In this document: positions 46,780 through 54,392 of the stretch, piece by piece
Layout: each line of letters starts with the position of its first letter
Position numbering within the stretch: the first letter of the stretch is position 1
Notes under the pieces: model-generated
The model's input: the letters and a program-made list of their open reading frames with translations, nothing else
Databases searched by the model: none
Told to the model about the DNA's origin: nothing
From: Deltaproteobacteria bacterium HGW-Deltaproteobacteria-6
GTDB taxonomy: Bacteria; Desulfobacterota; Syntrophia; Syntrophales; Smithellaceae
Length of the DNA stretch: 64,000 bases
Assembly: GCA_002840435.1 (NCBI GenBank)
Contig: PHAT01000001.1
Coordinates: forward strand, 528,979 to 592,978
Reading direction: 5' to 3'
Program-made: the position numbers and the translations under genes

Positions 46780-47995
46780 GAAAAGTACTCCAGTCCCTAA
46801 TGAATTTGTCCATCAGCAGATAGCCGGGAGACACCAGAATACCGCTTTTCTTTGCATTATCTTCTGTAAAGGAGCGTCCCGAGACCTGATTCTCTTCCTG
46901 ACGCGACGATATGACGGCAAACGGACTCGGATCGCCGACATGGGTTTTCAGATCAAGCGGCGTCGGGTGGTCACTTAAAACCAGAATTCGGTATTCACCA
47001 AGCTTACCTATGTTATTCAAAATCGGCCCGACTATTTTTTCATCGAAAAATTCGATGGCCTGAATCTTACCTTCAGCGTTGCCTTCATGTCCCATTTCGT
47101 CGGGGGCTTCCAGATGGAGAAAAACGAAATCCATAAACTTCAGCGCGTCCAGCGCCATGTTGGCCTTACCTTCATAGTTGGTGTCAATATAGCCGGTAGC
47201 TCCTTCCACGGGTAATGGTTTCAATCCGGCATTGATGCCCAGACCATTAAGAAGATCGACAGCCGAAATCATGCCGCCTTTGAAATTATGTTTCTTGGTC
47301 AGCGGAATAATCTGCGGTTTTCTTCCCTGTCCCCACAGCCAGATGGAATTAGCCTGCTTTTTCCCATCTGCCAGACGCCTGGCGTTGACAGGGTGATCTT
47401 TTAAAATTTCCACCGCTTTTTGCATCAGGCTATTCACTTCTTCAGAGAAATCTCCGGAAGGAAGATACTGGGCAATTCCTTTCCCGGGGATATCATGGGG
47501 TGGTTCAGTATGGGGAGAGCCTTCTGCATTACGCCATACCAGCAAATGACGGTAACCCACACCCGGATAAAACTGCAACTGCGATGAACCTATTTTCTTG
47601 TTGATATCCTGGATGACTTCTCTGGCTTCAGCAGAAGAGATATGCCCTGCGGTAAAGTCATCCATGAAGGCTTGGTCTGTACCGGGGGCGCCGATGGTTA
47701 CCAGATTACATCGATAGGCAATATCGTTGGGGCCAAGATGGATTCCCATGCTGGCTGCCTCCAATGGACCTCGACCCGTATACGTTTCTTCCGGATTGTA
47801 ACCCAGTACGCTCAAATTGGCCACATCGGATCCCGGAACCATTCCCTGAGGGATTGTGTCAACCAGCCCCAGAGTGCCCTGAGAGGCAATCTGATCCAGA
47901 AATGGAGTCAGGGCGCATTGCAGGGGAGTCTTTCCACCAAGTTTTTGACTTGGGTAATCGGCCATGCCGTCGCCCAGTAATACAACATATTTCAT
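46769..47995 (-). CDS. apgM: Cofactor-independent phosphoglycerate mutase (archaeal type)
   Basis: ApgM interconverts 2- and 3-phosphoglycerate and belongs to the alkaline-phosphatase superfamily. Nucleophile region: VVLLGDGMADYP. Metal-binding residues appear in TGRGPLEAASMGI, HLEAPDEMGHEG and VLSDHPTPLDLKTHVGDPSPF. The length of 408 residues fits. The order hom-apgM is common in Deltaproteobacteria, and ApgM-like proteins were once called homoserine kinases there, which is worth recalling; this one keeps mutase motifs. It sits 22 bp after hom. Confidence 0.92.
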   Translation of the reverse strand: MKYVVLLGDGMADYPSQKLGGKTPLQCALTPFLDQIASQGTLGLVDTIPQGMVPGSDVANLSVLGYNPEETYTGRGPLEAASMGIHLGPNDIAYRCNLVTIGAPGTDQAFMDDFTAGHISSAEAREVIQDINKKIGSSQLQFYPGVGYRHLLVWRNAEGSPHTEPPHDIPGKGIAQYLPSGDFSEEVNSLMQKAVEILKDHPVNARRLADGKKQANSIWLWGQGRKPQIIPLTKKHNFKGGMISAVDLLNGLGINAGLKPLPVEGATGYIDTNYEGKANMALDALKFMDFVFLHLEAPDEMGHEGNAEGKIQAIEFFDEKIVGPILNNIGKLGEYRILVLSDHPTPLDLKTHVGDPSPFAVISSRQEENQVSGRSFTEDNAKKSGILVSPGYLLMDKFIRDWSTFLGK

Positions 47996-48017
47996 AAGTT
48001 TCCCTGCTTAATGTAAA

Positions 48018-49328
48018 TTACAACTCATCCTCAATGCGAATAAGAATGGTTTTATCCCTCACAATATCGAGCTTATCTATTTTCTTCAAAGCCCGGCGCA
48101 CATTCTTTTCTTTTGCTTTATACGTGGTCATGACAACCGGTACGGCGCCCTCTTCTTGTCTGGCTTTCTGGATAACCGTTGCCAGACTGATATTATTTTC
48201 TCCGAGTATGCCGGATATCTTTGATAATACACCTGGTTGATCCAATGCTGAAAAGCGAAAATAATATTTTGTTTCGATATCATCCATTGGTATCAACTTG
48301 ATATCCTTCATGCCTGTTTCATTAATGGACCTCAGCGGCACCCGTCCCGAAATGCCTTTCAAAACATTGCGTGCGGCATCAAGAATGTCGCTGAAAACCG
48401 CACTGGCTGTGGGCATCATGCCTGCACCCTGACCAAACAGAAATACCGGTCCGGAGGCATCTCCTACCAGGTGAAAAGCATTATAATTGCGATTGACATT
48501 CGCCAGCAGATGACTGGAGGAAATCATTGTCGGGTGGACTCTTGCTTCCACCGCATCCCCTTTCAGCATTCCGATGGCCAGCAGTTTGATCCGGTACCCC
48601 AATTCTTTGGCGAAAGCGATATCTTCACCGCTGATTTTTGTGATGCCTTCCAGATAAATATCCTTGAGGTTGACTTTTTTACCATAAGCCAGAGAAAGGA
48701 GGATGGCCATCTTATGCGAGGTGTCGATACCTTCTATGTCAAAAGTCGGGTCGGCCTCTGCAAAACCCAGTTGTTGTGCTTCTTTCAATACGACATCAAA
48801 AGGTTTTCCTTCGTCAGTCATCTTGGTCAAAATAAAATTACAGGTACCATTCATGATGCCGACAATGGAATTTATGTGATTGGCAACGAGCGCTTCTTTT
48901 AGCGTTTTAATGATGGGTATCGTACCGCCTACGCTGGCTTCAAAACCAACATCCACTCCTTTTTTTTGAGCGGCTGGAAATATTTCATTGCCGAATGTTG
49001 CGAGCATGGCTTTGTTGGCTGTGACGACTTGTTTACCTTTCTTAATAGCCTCCAGAACAAAAGTTCTTGCGGGTTCATAACCGCCCATTAGTTCAATGAC
49101 AATGGATATTTCCGGATCATTAAGAATCTCCCGTGCATCGGTTGTCAGCAGATTTTTTGGGATTTTTACGGCGCGCGGTGACGTAATATTAATATCGGCA
49201 ACCTTTTTTAAAACAATTTTCGCTCCGAGTCTTTTGGTAATCAGCTCTTCGTTTTGTTTTAGTAGTTTAACAACACCACTGCCGATGTTGCCCCAGCCAA
49301 TCAAACCGATATAAATATTTTTCATCAT
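48018..49328 (-). CDS. hom: Homoserine dehydrogenase
   Basis: Hom reduces aspartate semialdehyde to homoserine on the way to threonine and methionine. The NAD(P) motif is IGLIGWGNIGSGVV, then VTANKAML, GFEASVGGTIPIIK (with the catalytic Lys region near) and SGPVFLFGQGAGMMPTASAV. A C-terminal ACT domain (~355-430, SALDQPGVLSKISGILGENN) is probably the threonine feedback site. The length is 436 residues. It heads the operon hom-apgM-ybgC-TPR. lysC is at 4.5 kb. Confidence 0.96.
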   Translation of the reverse strand: MMKNIYIGLIGWGNIGSGVVKLLKQNEELITKRLGAKIVLKKVADINITSPRAVKIPKNLLTTDAREILNDPEISIVIELMGGYEPARTFVLEAIKKGKQVVTANKAMLATFGNEIFPAAQKKGVDVGFEASVGGTIPIIKTLKEALVANHINSIVGIMNGTCNFILTKMTDEGKPFDVVLKEAQQLGFAEADPTFDIEGIDTSHKMAILLSLAYGKKVNLKDIYLEGITKISGEDIAFAKELGYRIKLLAIGMLKGDAVEARVHPTMISSSHLLANVNRNYNAFHLVGDASGPVFLFGQGAGMMPTASAVFSDILDAARNVLKGISGRVPLRSINETGMKDIKLIPMDDIETKYYFRFSALDQPGVLSKISGILGENNISLATVIQKARQEEGAVPVVMTTYKAKEKNVRRALKKIDKLDIVRDKTILIRIEDEL

Positions 49329-49463
49329 GACACCTCAATTCGTTTCCATAAAGCAATGCATGCCGCTTACCGGCACAATTTATCAAAAATGATTCCTATA
49401 ACAAATCTCGTTGTTTTGTCAAACAGATAAGAGATGGGAGGGAATAATTAATTATAAATGATC

Positions 49464-50381
49464 TCAACTGATTAACTGCTTGTATAAAGCATCATGCAAA
49501 GGAGTGGGAACCCCCGTTTCTTTACCTGCCCGGCAAAGGAACGCCGTCAGTGTATCAATTTCAGTCCGATTGCCTTTTTCCCTGTCCAGCTGCATCGATG
49601 TTTTTGAATTCTGGCCGAAACGACCAACCATCTCCATTGTTTTGTCCACTACATCCTCAGACAGCGGGATATTGCGTGCTCTCGCCACTGCGGCAACTTC
49701 TTTCATCAGGCCGCTCGCCTTTATTCGCAGTTCAGCATCCGTCCAAATCTCCCCATATGTTTTCCCGGTCGCCGAAGTCAGAGACGCCAGAGGACACATC
49801 AGCAGAAATTTTGTCCACAAGACTTCAGAAATTTTATCTGTTAATGTTGCATTAATTTTTGCCTGCAATAAAATACCCAGAATATAAGAGTATTTTTTAG
49901 CGGATTCCTGATCATCCGTACCGAATGTCAACTTACAGGCGCCGTCTTCCTGATGAACAACACCCGGCTTTTCGATATGCGAAATAATATAGCAGCTGCC
50001 GCTTATGACATCCGCGTGAGGCAGAACAACTCGCAGCCTTTCGGCGCTGTCGACACCATTTTGCAGCGGGATGACGACCGTTCTGTTTGTGATATTGTTC
50101 CTGAATAACTGCGCGGATGATTCAAGAGCGTAACTCTTGACGCAAAAAAACACGATATCAAATGGACCGGCGATATGCGGCTGATCCGTGGCAATATTCG
50201 GCCATGCAACATAGTCACATTCCTGAGTTAACAGCTGCAATCCCTTTTGCTGAATGGCACTGAGATGTTCACCGCGGGCTATAAAAATAATTTCATGCTT
50301 TTCCGAACCTGCATACGCTCTGGCCAGCTTTCCGCCAAAATATCCCCCTACCCCTCCGATACCGACTATGGCTATTCTCAT
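49464..50381 (-). CDS. panE: 2-dehydropantoate 2-reductase
   Basis: PanE/ApbA makes pantoate for CoA. The Rossmann motif IVGIGGVGGYFGGKLA starts the protein. Lys in FCVKSYALES and the Lys/Glu/Asn region in VLWTKFLLMCPLASLTSATG match the family. It is 305 residues long, as expected. It is transcribed alone on the minus strand, 135 bp upstream of hom. Confidence 0.93.
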   Translation of the reverse strand: MRIAIVGIGGVGGYFGGKLARAYAGSEKHEIIFIARGEHLSAIQQKGLQLLTQECDYVAWPNIATDQPHIAGPFDIVFFCVKSYALESSAQLFRNNITNRTVVIPLQNGVDSAERLRVVLPHADVISGSCYIISHIEKPGVVHQEDGACKLTFGTDDQESAKKYSYILGILLQAKINATLTDKISEVLWTKFLLMCPLASLTSATGKTYGEIWTDAELRIKASGLMKEVAAVARARNIPLSEDVVDKTMEMVGRFGQNSKTSMQLDREKGNRTEIDTLTAFLCRAGKETGVPTPLHDALYKQLIS

Positions 50382-50481
50382 TGATCCTTGTACCCCTTAT
50401 AAAATATTTTATTATACCTGATAGGTTATTTGCGAGAATTTGAGCAACCTTGCGTCAACGACAGGTATGATAATAACCAGA

Positions 50482-51546
50482 TCAGAAGCTCAACTTGAGC
50501 CCCAGGGAGAATATCATCGAGTAAAAGTCCGCACCGGCTGCGTCACCTTCATTCGTTTCGGAAACTCCGGTCTCATAATTGGTATTGGTGGAAGATCCCT
50601 TGCCCTCGAAGAACTTCTGATAGTCAAATCGGGTAAAAATGGATAGATGTTCCGTCAGATTGCAGTCTATCCCCATGTTTACGCCCACCATATGGACATT
50701 CGAGAAGGATTCCTCAAATATCAGGGTGCGCAGGTGGTGGTCGTCGCGGTCACGACCCTTGGCCCACAGACTTCCGATTACCTCTGCGGAGAGAGTCCAC
50801 CGGTTAATGCCGATGCTGCCACCAATACCGGCATAAGGTGTCCCCCACCACTGCGTATAGGAGATGACGGACTTACCGCTCTCAAACTGACCAACAGTGT
50901 CGCGTATGCTGCCGCCCGCCGCGGGTACGTTGTGGGCGGCGTCCTCCGATGTATAGATGTAAGATCCCCCGTAAGCTGTCCAGTCCAGATTGACCCACCG
51001 GTAACCAACAATCATATCCAGGGAGGCGTTCCTGATCTGCCATGGTTTCGCGGTATCGGGTTGATTCTTGAAGGATGTCATGGTGAAAGCGGCCCGGGTA
51101 TCAATCATGTAGGCCCGGTTTAGCTTCGTGTCGGGAGAGTGCGACCAGTGGGTCCAATCGTCAAAGCCGTTGGTCGCCAGCCAATCATAGTCATCCATGG
51201 TGTTGCCTGAGGTAACCGGCATCCAGCCGCCGATACTGAGCTTCAACCGTTCGATGGGACGCACGGCAAGATTGAGACCCACCAGGTATGCATTGTCGAT
51301 TGACCAAAAGAGTTCACTTAACTTAGCGCCGTTGGAAGCGTTGTAAACCACTTCACGACTTTGGCCCTTCAGATAGCCGCCGTAGATTTCCGCCGAGAAG
51401 CGTTCACTGAAAGCCGTGGTTGTTGCTGTCGTCCGACGATCGACACTCTGGGCCGAGGCTACCGACCCTGACGTCCAGGCAAGTAAAAATACAGAGATTC
51501 CCAGACATGCCCGCATCCATCTATATAGGCAATAATCCTTCATCAT
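50482..51546 (-). CDS. Omptin-family outer-membrane protease
   Basis: The protein has a signal peptide (ending near SGSVASA) and a ten-strand barrel with omptin landmarks: AKLSELFWSIDNAYLVGL, WMPVTSGNTMDDYDW, GGSYIYTSE, and SYTQWWGTPYAGIGG. Catalytic pairs are kept: the Asp pair in MDDYDW (Asp122/Asp124 when counted from the frame start at 51555) and an Asp-x-His in RDDHHL (Asp271/His273). Family members such as OmpT cleave at dibasic sites on the cell surface. The start could be GTG 51555, ATG 51546 or ATG 51543. Omptins are rare outside enteric and a few proteobacterial groups. Base use is GC-richer than the panE side, hinting at transfer. Confidence 0.85.
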   Translation of the reverse strand: MMKDYCLYRWMRACLGISVFLLAWTSGSVASAQSVDRRTTATTTAFSERFSAEIYGGYLKGQSREVVYNASNGAKLSELFWSIDNAYLVGLNLAVRPIERLKLSIGGWMPVTSGNTMDDYDWLATNGFDDWTHWSHSPDTKLNRAYMIDTRAAFTMTSFKNQPDTAKPWQIRNASLDMIVGYRWVNLDWTAYGGSYIYTSEDAAHNVPAAGGSIRDTVGQFESGKSVISYTQWWGTPYAGIGGSIGINRWTLSAEVIGSLWAKGRDRDDHHLRTLIFEESFSNVHMVGVNMGIDCNLTEHLSIFTRFDYQKFFEGKGSSTNTNYETGVSETNEGDAAGADFYSMIFSLGLKLSF

Positions 51547-51758
51547 GATACACACTTTCCTTTAGATCTCCGGAGGAGAACTTTTCGACAATCTTTATTT
51601 TTTTAAAGATTTTCACTTTCGTGAAGGGAGTATACGAAAAAAAGATATTATGCGTCAATCAAATGTTAATTACTTTTTGAATGGCACCTTTTCAGCAATA
51701 ATCGAAATCGGGTCAGACAATATAATATGCAGCCAGAAGTGCGCATCAGCAATAAAGG

Positions 51759-52978
51759 CTAACGTTTCAGGTTTTCAATGACTGTCGCCACCCCAAGACC
51801 GCCGCCGCAGCAGGAACCATAGACCCCGTAACGTCCTCCCCTGCGGATGAGTTCCCGCATGGTGAACATGCAGATTCTGCTGCCGGATGCACCGTTGGGG
51901 TGGCCATACGCAATCGCCCCGCCATTGGGGTTCCATTGGGGTTCCATTTGCTTTCCAGGTCAACCGTCTCTCCTGTTTGCTTTTCGATTTCCTTGATCAC
52001 GGCCAGATTCTGAACAGCAAAGGCCTCATTGCATTCCAATACGTCCATATCGGCAAGTTTCAGGCCTGCCCTTTTGATGGCCTGCGGCATGGCATAGCCG
52101 GGTGCGATACCCATCATGCGGGGGTGGCAGCCGAAATCCGCACCGCTTAACCATTTTGCCTTGGATCGAATCCCAGTTCTTCGGCCTTCTCACGGGTCAT
52201 CATTAGAACAAACGCACTGCCGTCGTTCCGCCCCGAAGCGTTTCCGGCGGTGACGGTGCCACCCTCTTTGAAAGCGGGTTTCAAAGCACTCAGCGCTTCC
52301 GGTGAAGTCAGGCGTGGATGTTCGTCTTCTTGAAATACAATCGGCGATTTTTTCCCCTGAGGAATATTAACGGGAATAATTTCATCTTTAAAGTATCCGG
52401 CATCAATGGCGCGTCTGGCAAGGACCTGGCTTCTGAAAGCGAATTTGTCTGATTCGATGCGGGGGATTTTGTACATTTCCTGGAGCGTCTCCGCCGTGAT
52501 GCCCATGTTGGTATCTCCTTCTTCGGGATCAGGGGATAACGACGGCACAAAGGCCACCGGAGCTATAAACCTGTAAGGCTGTGAACTTGTCGAAAATCTT
52601 GACCGTGCACTGGCTCCAGAATTCCATAGCGCCTGCAATAATGATATCCGCCTGACCGCATAATATTTTCCAGGCTGCGTGATTAATGGAATCGATTCCC
52701 GAACCACACTGCATTTCCACAAAACTGGCCGACGTTTCATAGGGCAATCCGGCATAAAGCGAAGCCCACCTTGCTGGATTGATCGCACGGGAACAGTGCC
52801 AGCCCGCACCGAGAAGCACGGAATCCACCTGCGCTTTTTCATGGATCTTTGTTTTTTCAATCAATCCCTTGATGCCGATACCGCCCAGTTCTTCGGCTGT
52901 AATATCACGCAGGGCGCCGCCCATTTTCCCTAAAGCGGTGCGCACACCATCAACAAATACGACTTCTCTTTTGCTCAT
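51759..52978 (-). pseudogene. Acetyl-CoA acetyltransferase (thiolase), frameshifted pseudogene
   Basis: Thiolase parts lie in order in three frames. The first piece (52978 to ~52590) starts MSKREVVFVDGVRTALGK and keeps the nucleophile Cys in EMQCGSGIDSINHA. A shift near 52590 leads to HMGITAE-type sequence (NMGITAETLQEMYKIPR, then TVTAGNASGRNDGSAF). A shift near 52160 leads to [11 protein letters not shown] and [13 protein letters not shown] third at 51922-51943 is an 11-bp tandem duplication before [17 protein letters not shown] and the [15 protein letters not shown] end. Active-site residues survive, so decay is recent. The gene has a good AGGAG upstream of 52978. It belongs to the class used with acetoacetyl-CoA in anaerobic acyl-CoA metabolism. 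Confidence 0.9.
51922..51943 (-). repeat. 11-bp tandem duplication that breaks the thiolase frame
   Basis: CCATTGGGGTT occurs twice in a row (51922-51932 and 51933-51943, + strand). Removing one copy restores the thiolase frame through [11 protein letters not shown]. The event is a simple slippage or repair duplication. Confidence 0.9.
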
Positions 52979-53045
52979 TTTCTGATTTGTCTCCTGTATT
53001 AATTGCCTACCGATACGGCCACACCCGTTTTTTCAATGATTTTCA

Positions 53046-53404
53046 TTAATTTGTTAATCTGTTTTTCAGCGGGCGTTTTTCGCCGGTAACGGCATACTGC
53101 CTGGCGTCCCCGGTCGAAACACCCCAGCGTTCAAAAAGGGGGATCAGTGCTTCATCATTGAATAGGGATGGATATCCGATGCCGGTCTTGATGACTTCCG
53201 CCGCTTTGGAATACACTTCATCGGGTGTTCCGTCATGCATTCTCAAGACAATGCTTGGTGGGCGCTTAAAAAAACGATGGGGAAAATTCATGGACCCGGC
53301 GGCGCTGCCGAACTCCTCGATATCCATCCGAACACACTGACGTTCCGCATCAAGAAATTGGGAATCAGGAAACGCCGTTAACAGCGTGTTTTATATCCCT
53401 TGAC
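53046..53404 (-). pseudogene. Glycyl-radical-enzyme (PFL-like) fragment
   Basis: The frame carries a piece typical of the pyruvate formate-lyase superfamily: PPSIVLRMHDGTPDEVYSKA, IKTGIGYPSLFNDEALIP and WGVSTGDARQYAVTG. The catalytic Cys loop and glycyl-radical region are missing or out of frame (the usual GC after AVTG is lost). Upstream the frame closes at ~53404 and nothing of the N-terminal half remains. Just downstream, in another frame, a short tail IIEKTGVAVSVGN ends at 52999 before the thiolase start, so a deletion joined two genes. Which glycyl-radical enzyme this was cannot be told. Confidence 0.75.
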
Positions 53405-53485
53405 AAGCAAAGACCGTCTCCCTATGCTTCTTGCAACAGGAAGCATATTCTGATCAAAGATAGCGGTCGAATTGGAGAAGAGCAA

Positions 53486-54331
53486 ATGTATCGAAGGCAG
53501 ACAGTGTGGTTGATCGGCATGTTGATATTGCTGGCAGGGGTTTCCGTGGCAATGGCAGGAACCATATCCGATGAAGCGCGGCGTTTCATGGCGCGGGGAA
53601 ATGCCGCAGTCGAGATGGCGAAGTCGCCAGGCGATTATGTTCTCGCCATTAGTGAATTTAAGCAGGCAGCAAAATTGGCGCCGGATTGGCCGGATATTTA
53701 TTATAGTTTGGGAACCGCGCAGTCAAAAATCGAGGATTATACCTCCGCCATAAAGAGCTTTCAGCGCTATCTTGAGCTGGCGCCGCAATCGTCGAAGACC
53801 GCACAGGTGCAGGATGAGATCTACAAACTGGAATACCGGCGCGATCGCGTTAATGTGGTTGCTCTGCTTGTTGGTACCTGGACCGCTTCCAATGGGCACA
53901 CGTTTAAACTCACGCTGGATGGTTCGCGCATGCTATTGACGCGCGATGGGCAGCAGGGTGAGGACATTCTCCATCTGAAATCAATGGGCACCACCTACAC
54001 CGGTCAGATGACGGATGCGCCGTCATTGGTTTTCCACGGGATGCTGGTCGGCGACAGAATGGCCGGTGAATACTTGCAGGCCAGGGGGAAGAGTTCGGGA
54101 CACTGTGATCTGCCGGAGCGCAAAGGCCTTTTCGAGGGCACGGTCAATGCTGCTGCCGGACAGATGCGCATCGTTTACAACCGCGTGACTTTCGAATACA
54201 AAATGGAGTTCCGGTCACTGTTTTCAGCGGAACTGGATTGCCGGCAGACCGACCGGAAGGAGACGCCGGGTTACGTGCTTGAACTGAAGCGTGGTCCGCA
54301 GACACCTTCACAATCCGATAAGCAGAACTGA
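53486..54331 (+). CDS. Exported TPR protein of unknown function
   Basis: A 281-residue protein with an N-terminal signal peptide (ending near VSVAMA). Two or three TPR units follow (~30-115: NAAVEMAKSPGDYVLAISEF, DIYYSLGTAQSKIEDYTSA, LELAPQS). The C-terminal half (~130-265) is beta-rich (LLVGTWTASNGHTFKLTLDG and SLVFHGMLVGDRMAGEYL), like a small lipocalin or beta-barrel-type fold, but I cannot name it. The ATG at 53486 has GGAG 8 nt upstream. It is divergent from the decayed genes and convergent with recG. GC is higher than in the core. Confidence 0.75.
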   Translation: MYRRQTVWLIGMLILLAGVSVAMAGTISDEARRFMARGNAAVEMAKSPGDYVLAISEFKQAAKLAPDWPDIYYSLGTAQSKIEDYTSAIKSFQRYLELAPQSSKTAQVQDEIYKLEYRRDRVNVVALLVGTWTASNGHTFKLTLDGSRMLLTRDGQQGEDILHLKSMGTTYTGQMTDAPSLVFHGMLVGDRMAGEYLQARGKSSGHCDLPERKGLFEGTVNAAAGQMRIVYNRVTFEYKMEFRSLFSAELDCRQTDRKETPGYVLELKRGPQTPSQSDKQN

Positions 54332-54392
54332 ATGAAAACAGGTTGAGCCACGACAGGTTTCGTTTATTCAACATTTAGATTTGACTATTTCT

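Noticed and set aside
51681..51696. Sigma-54 promoter-like TGGCAC upstream of omptin
   Set aside because: The TTGC element is missing at the right spacing, and the strand does not fit the omptin gene.
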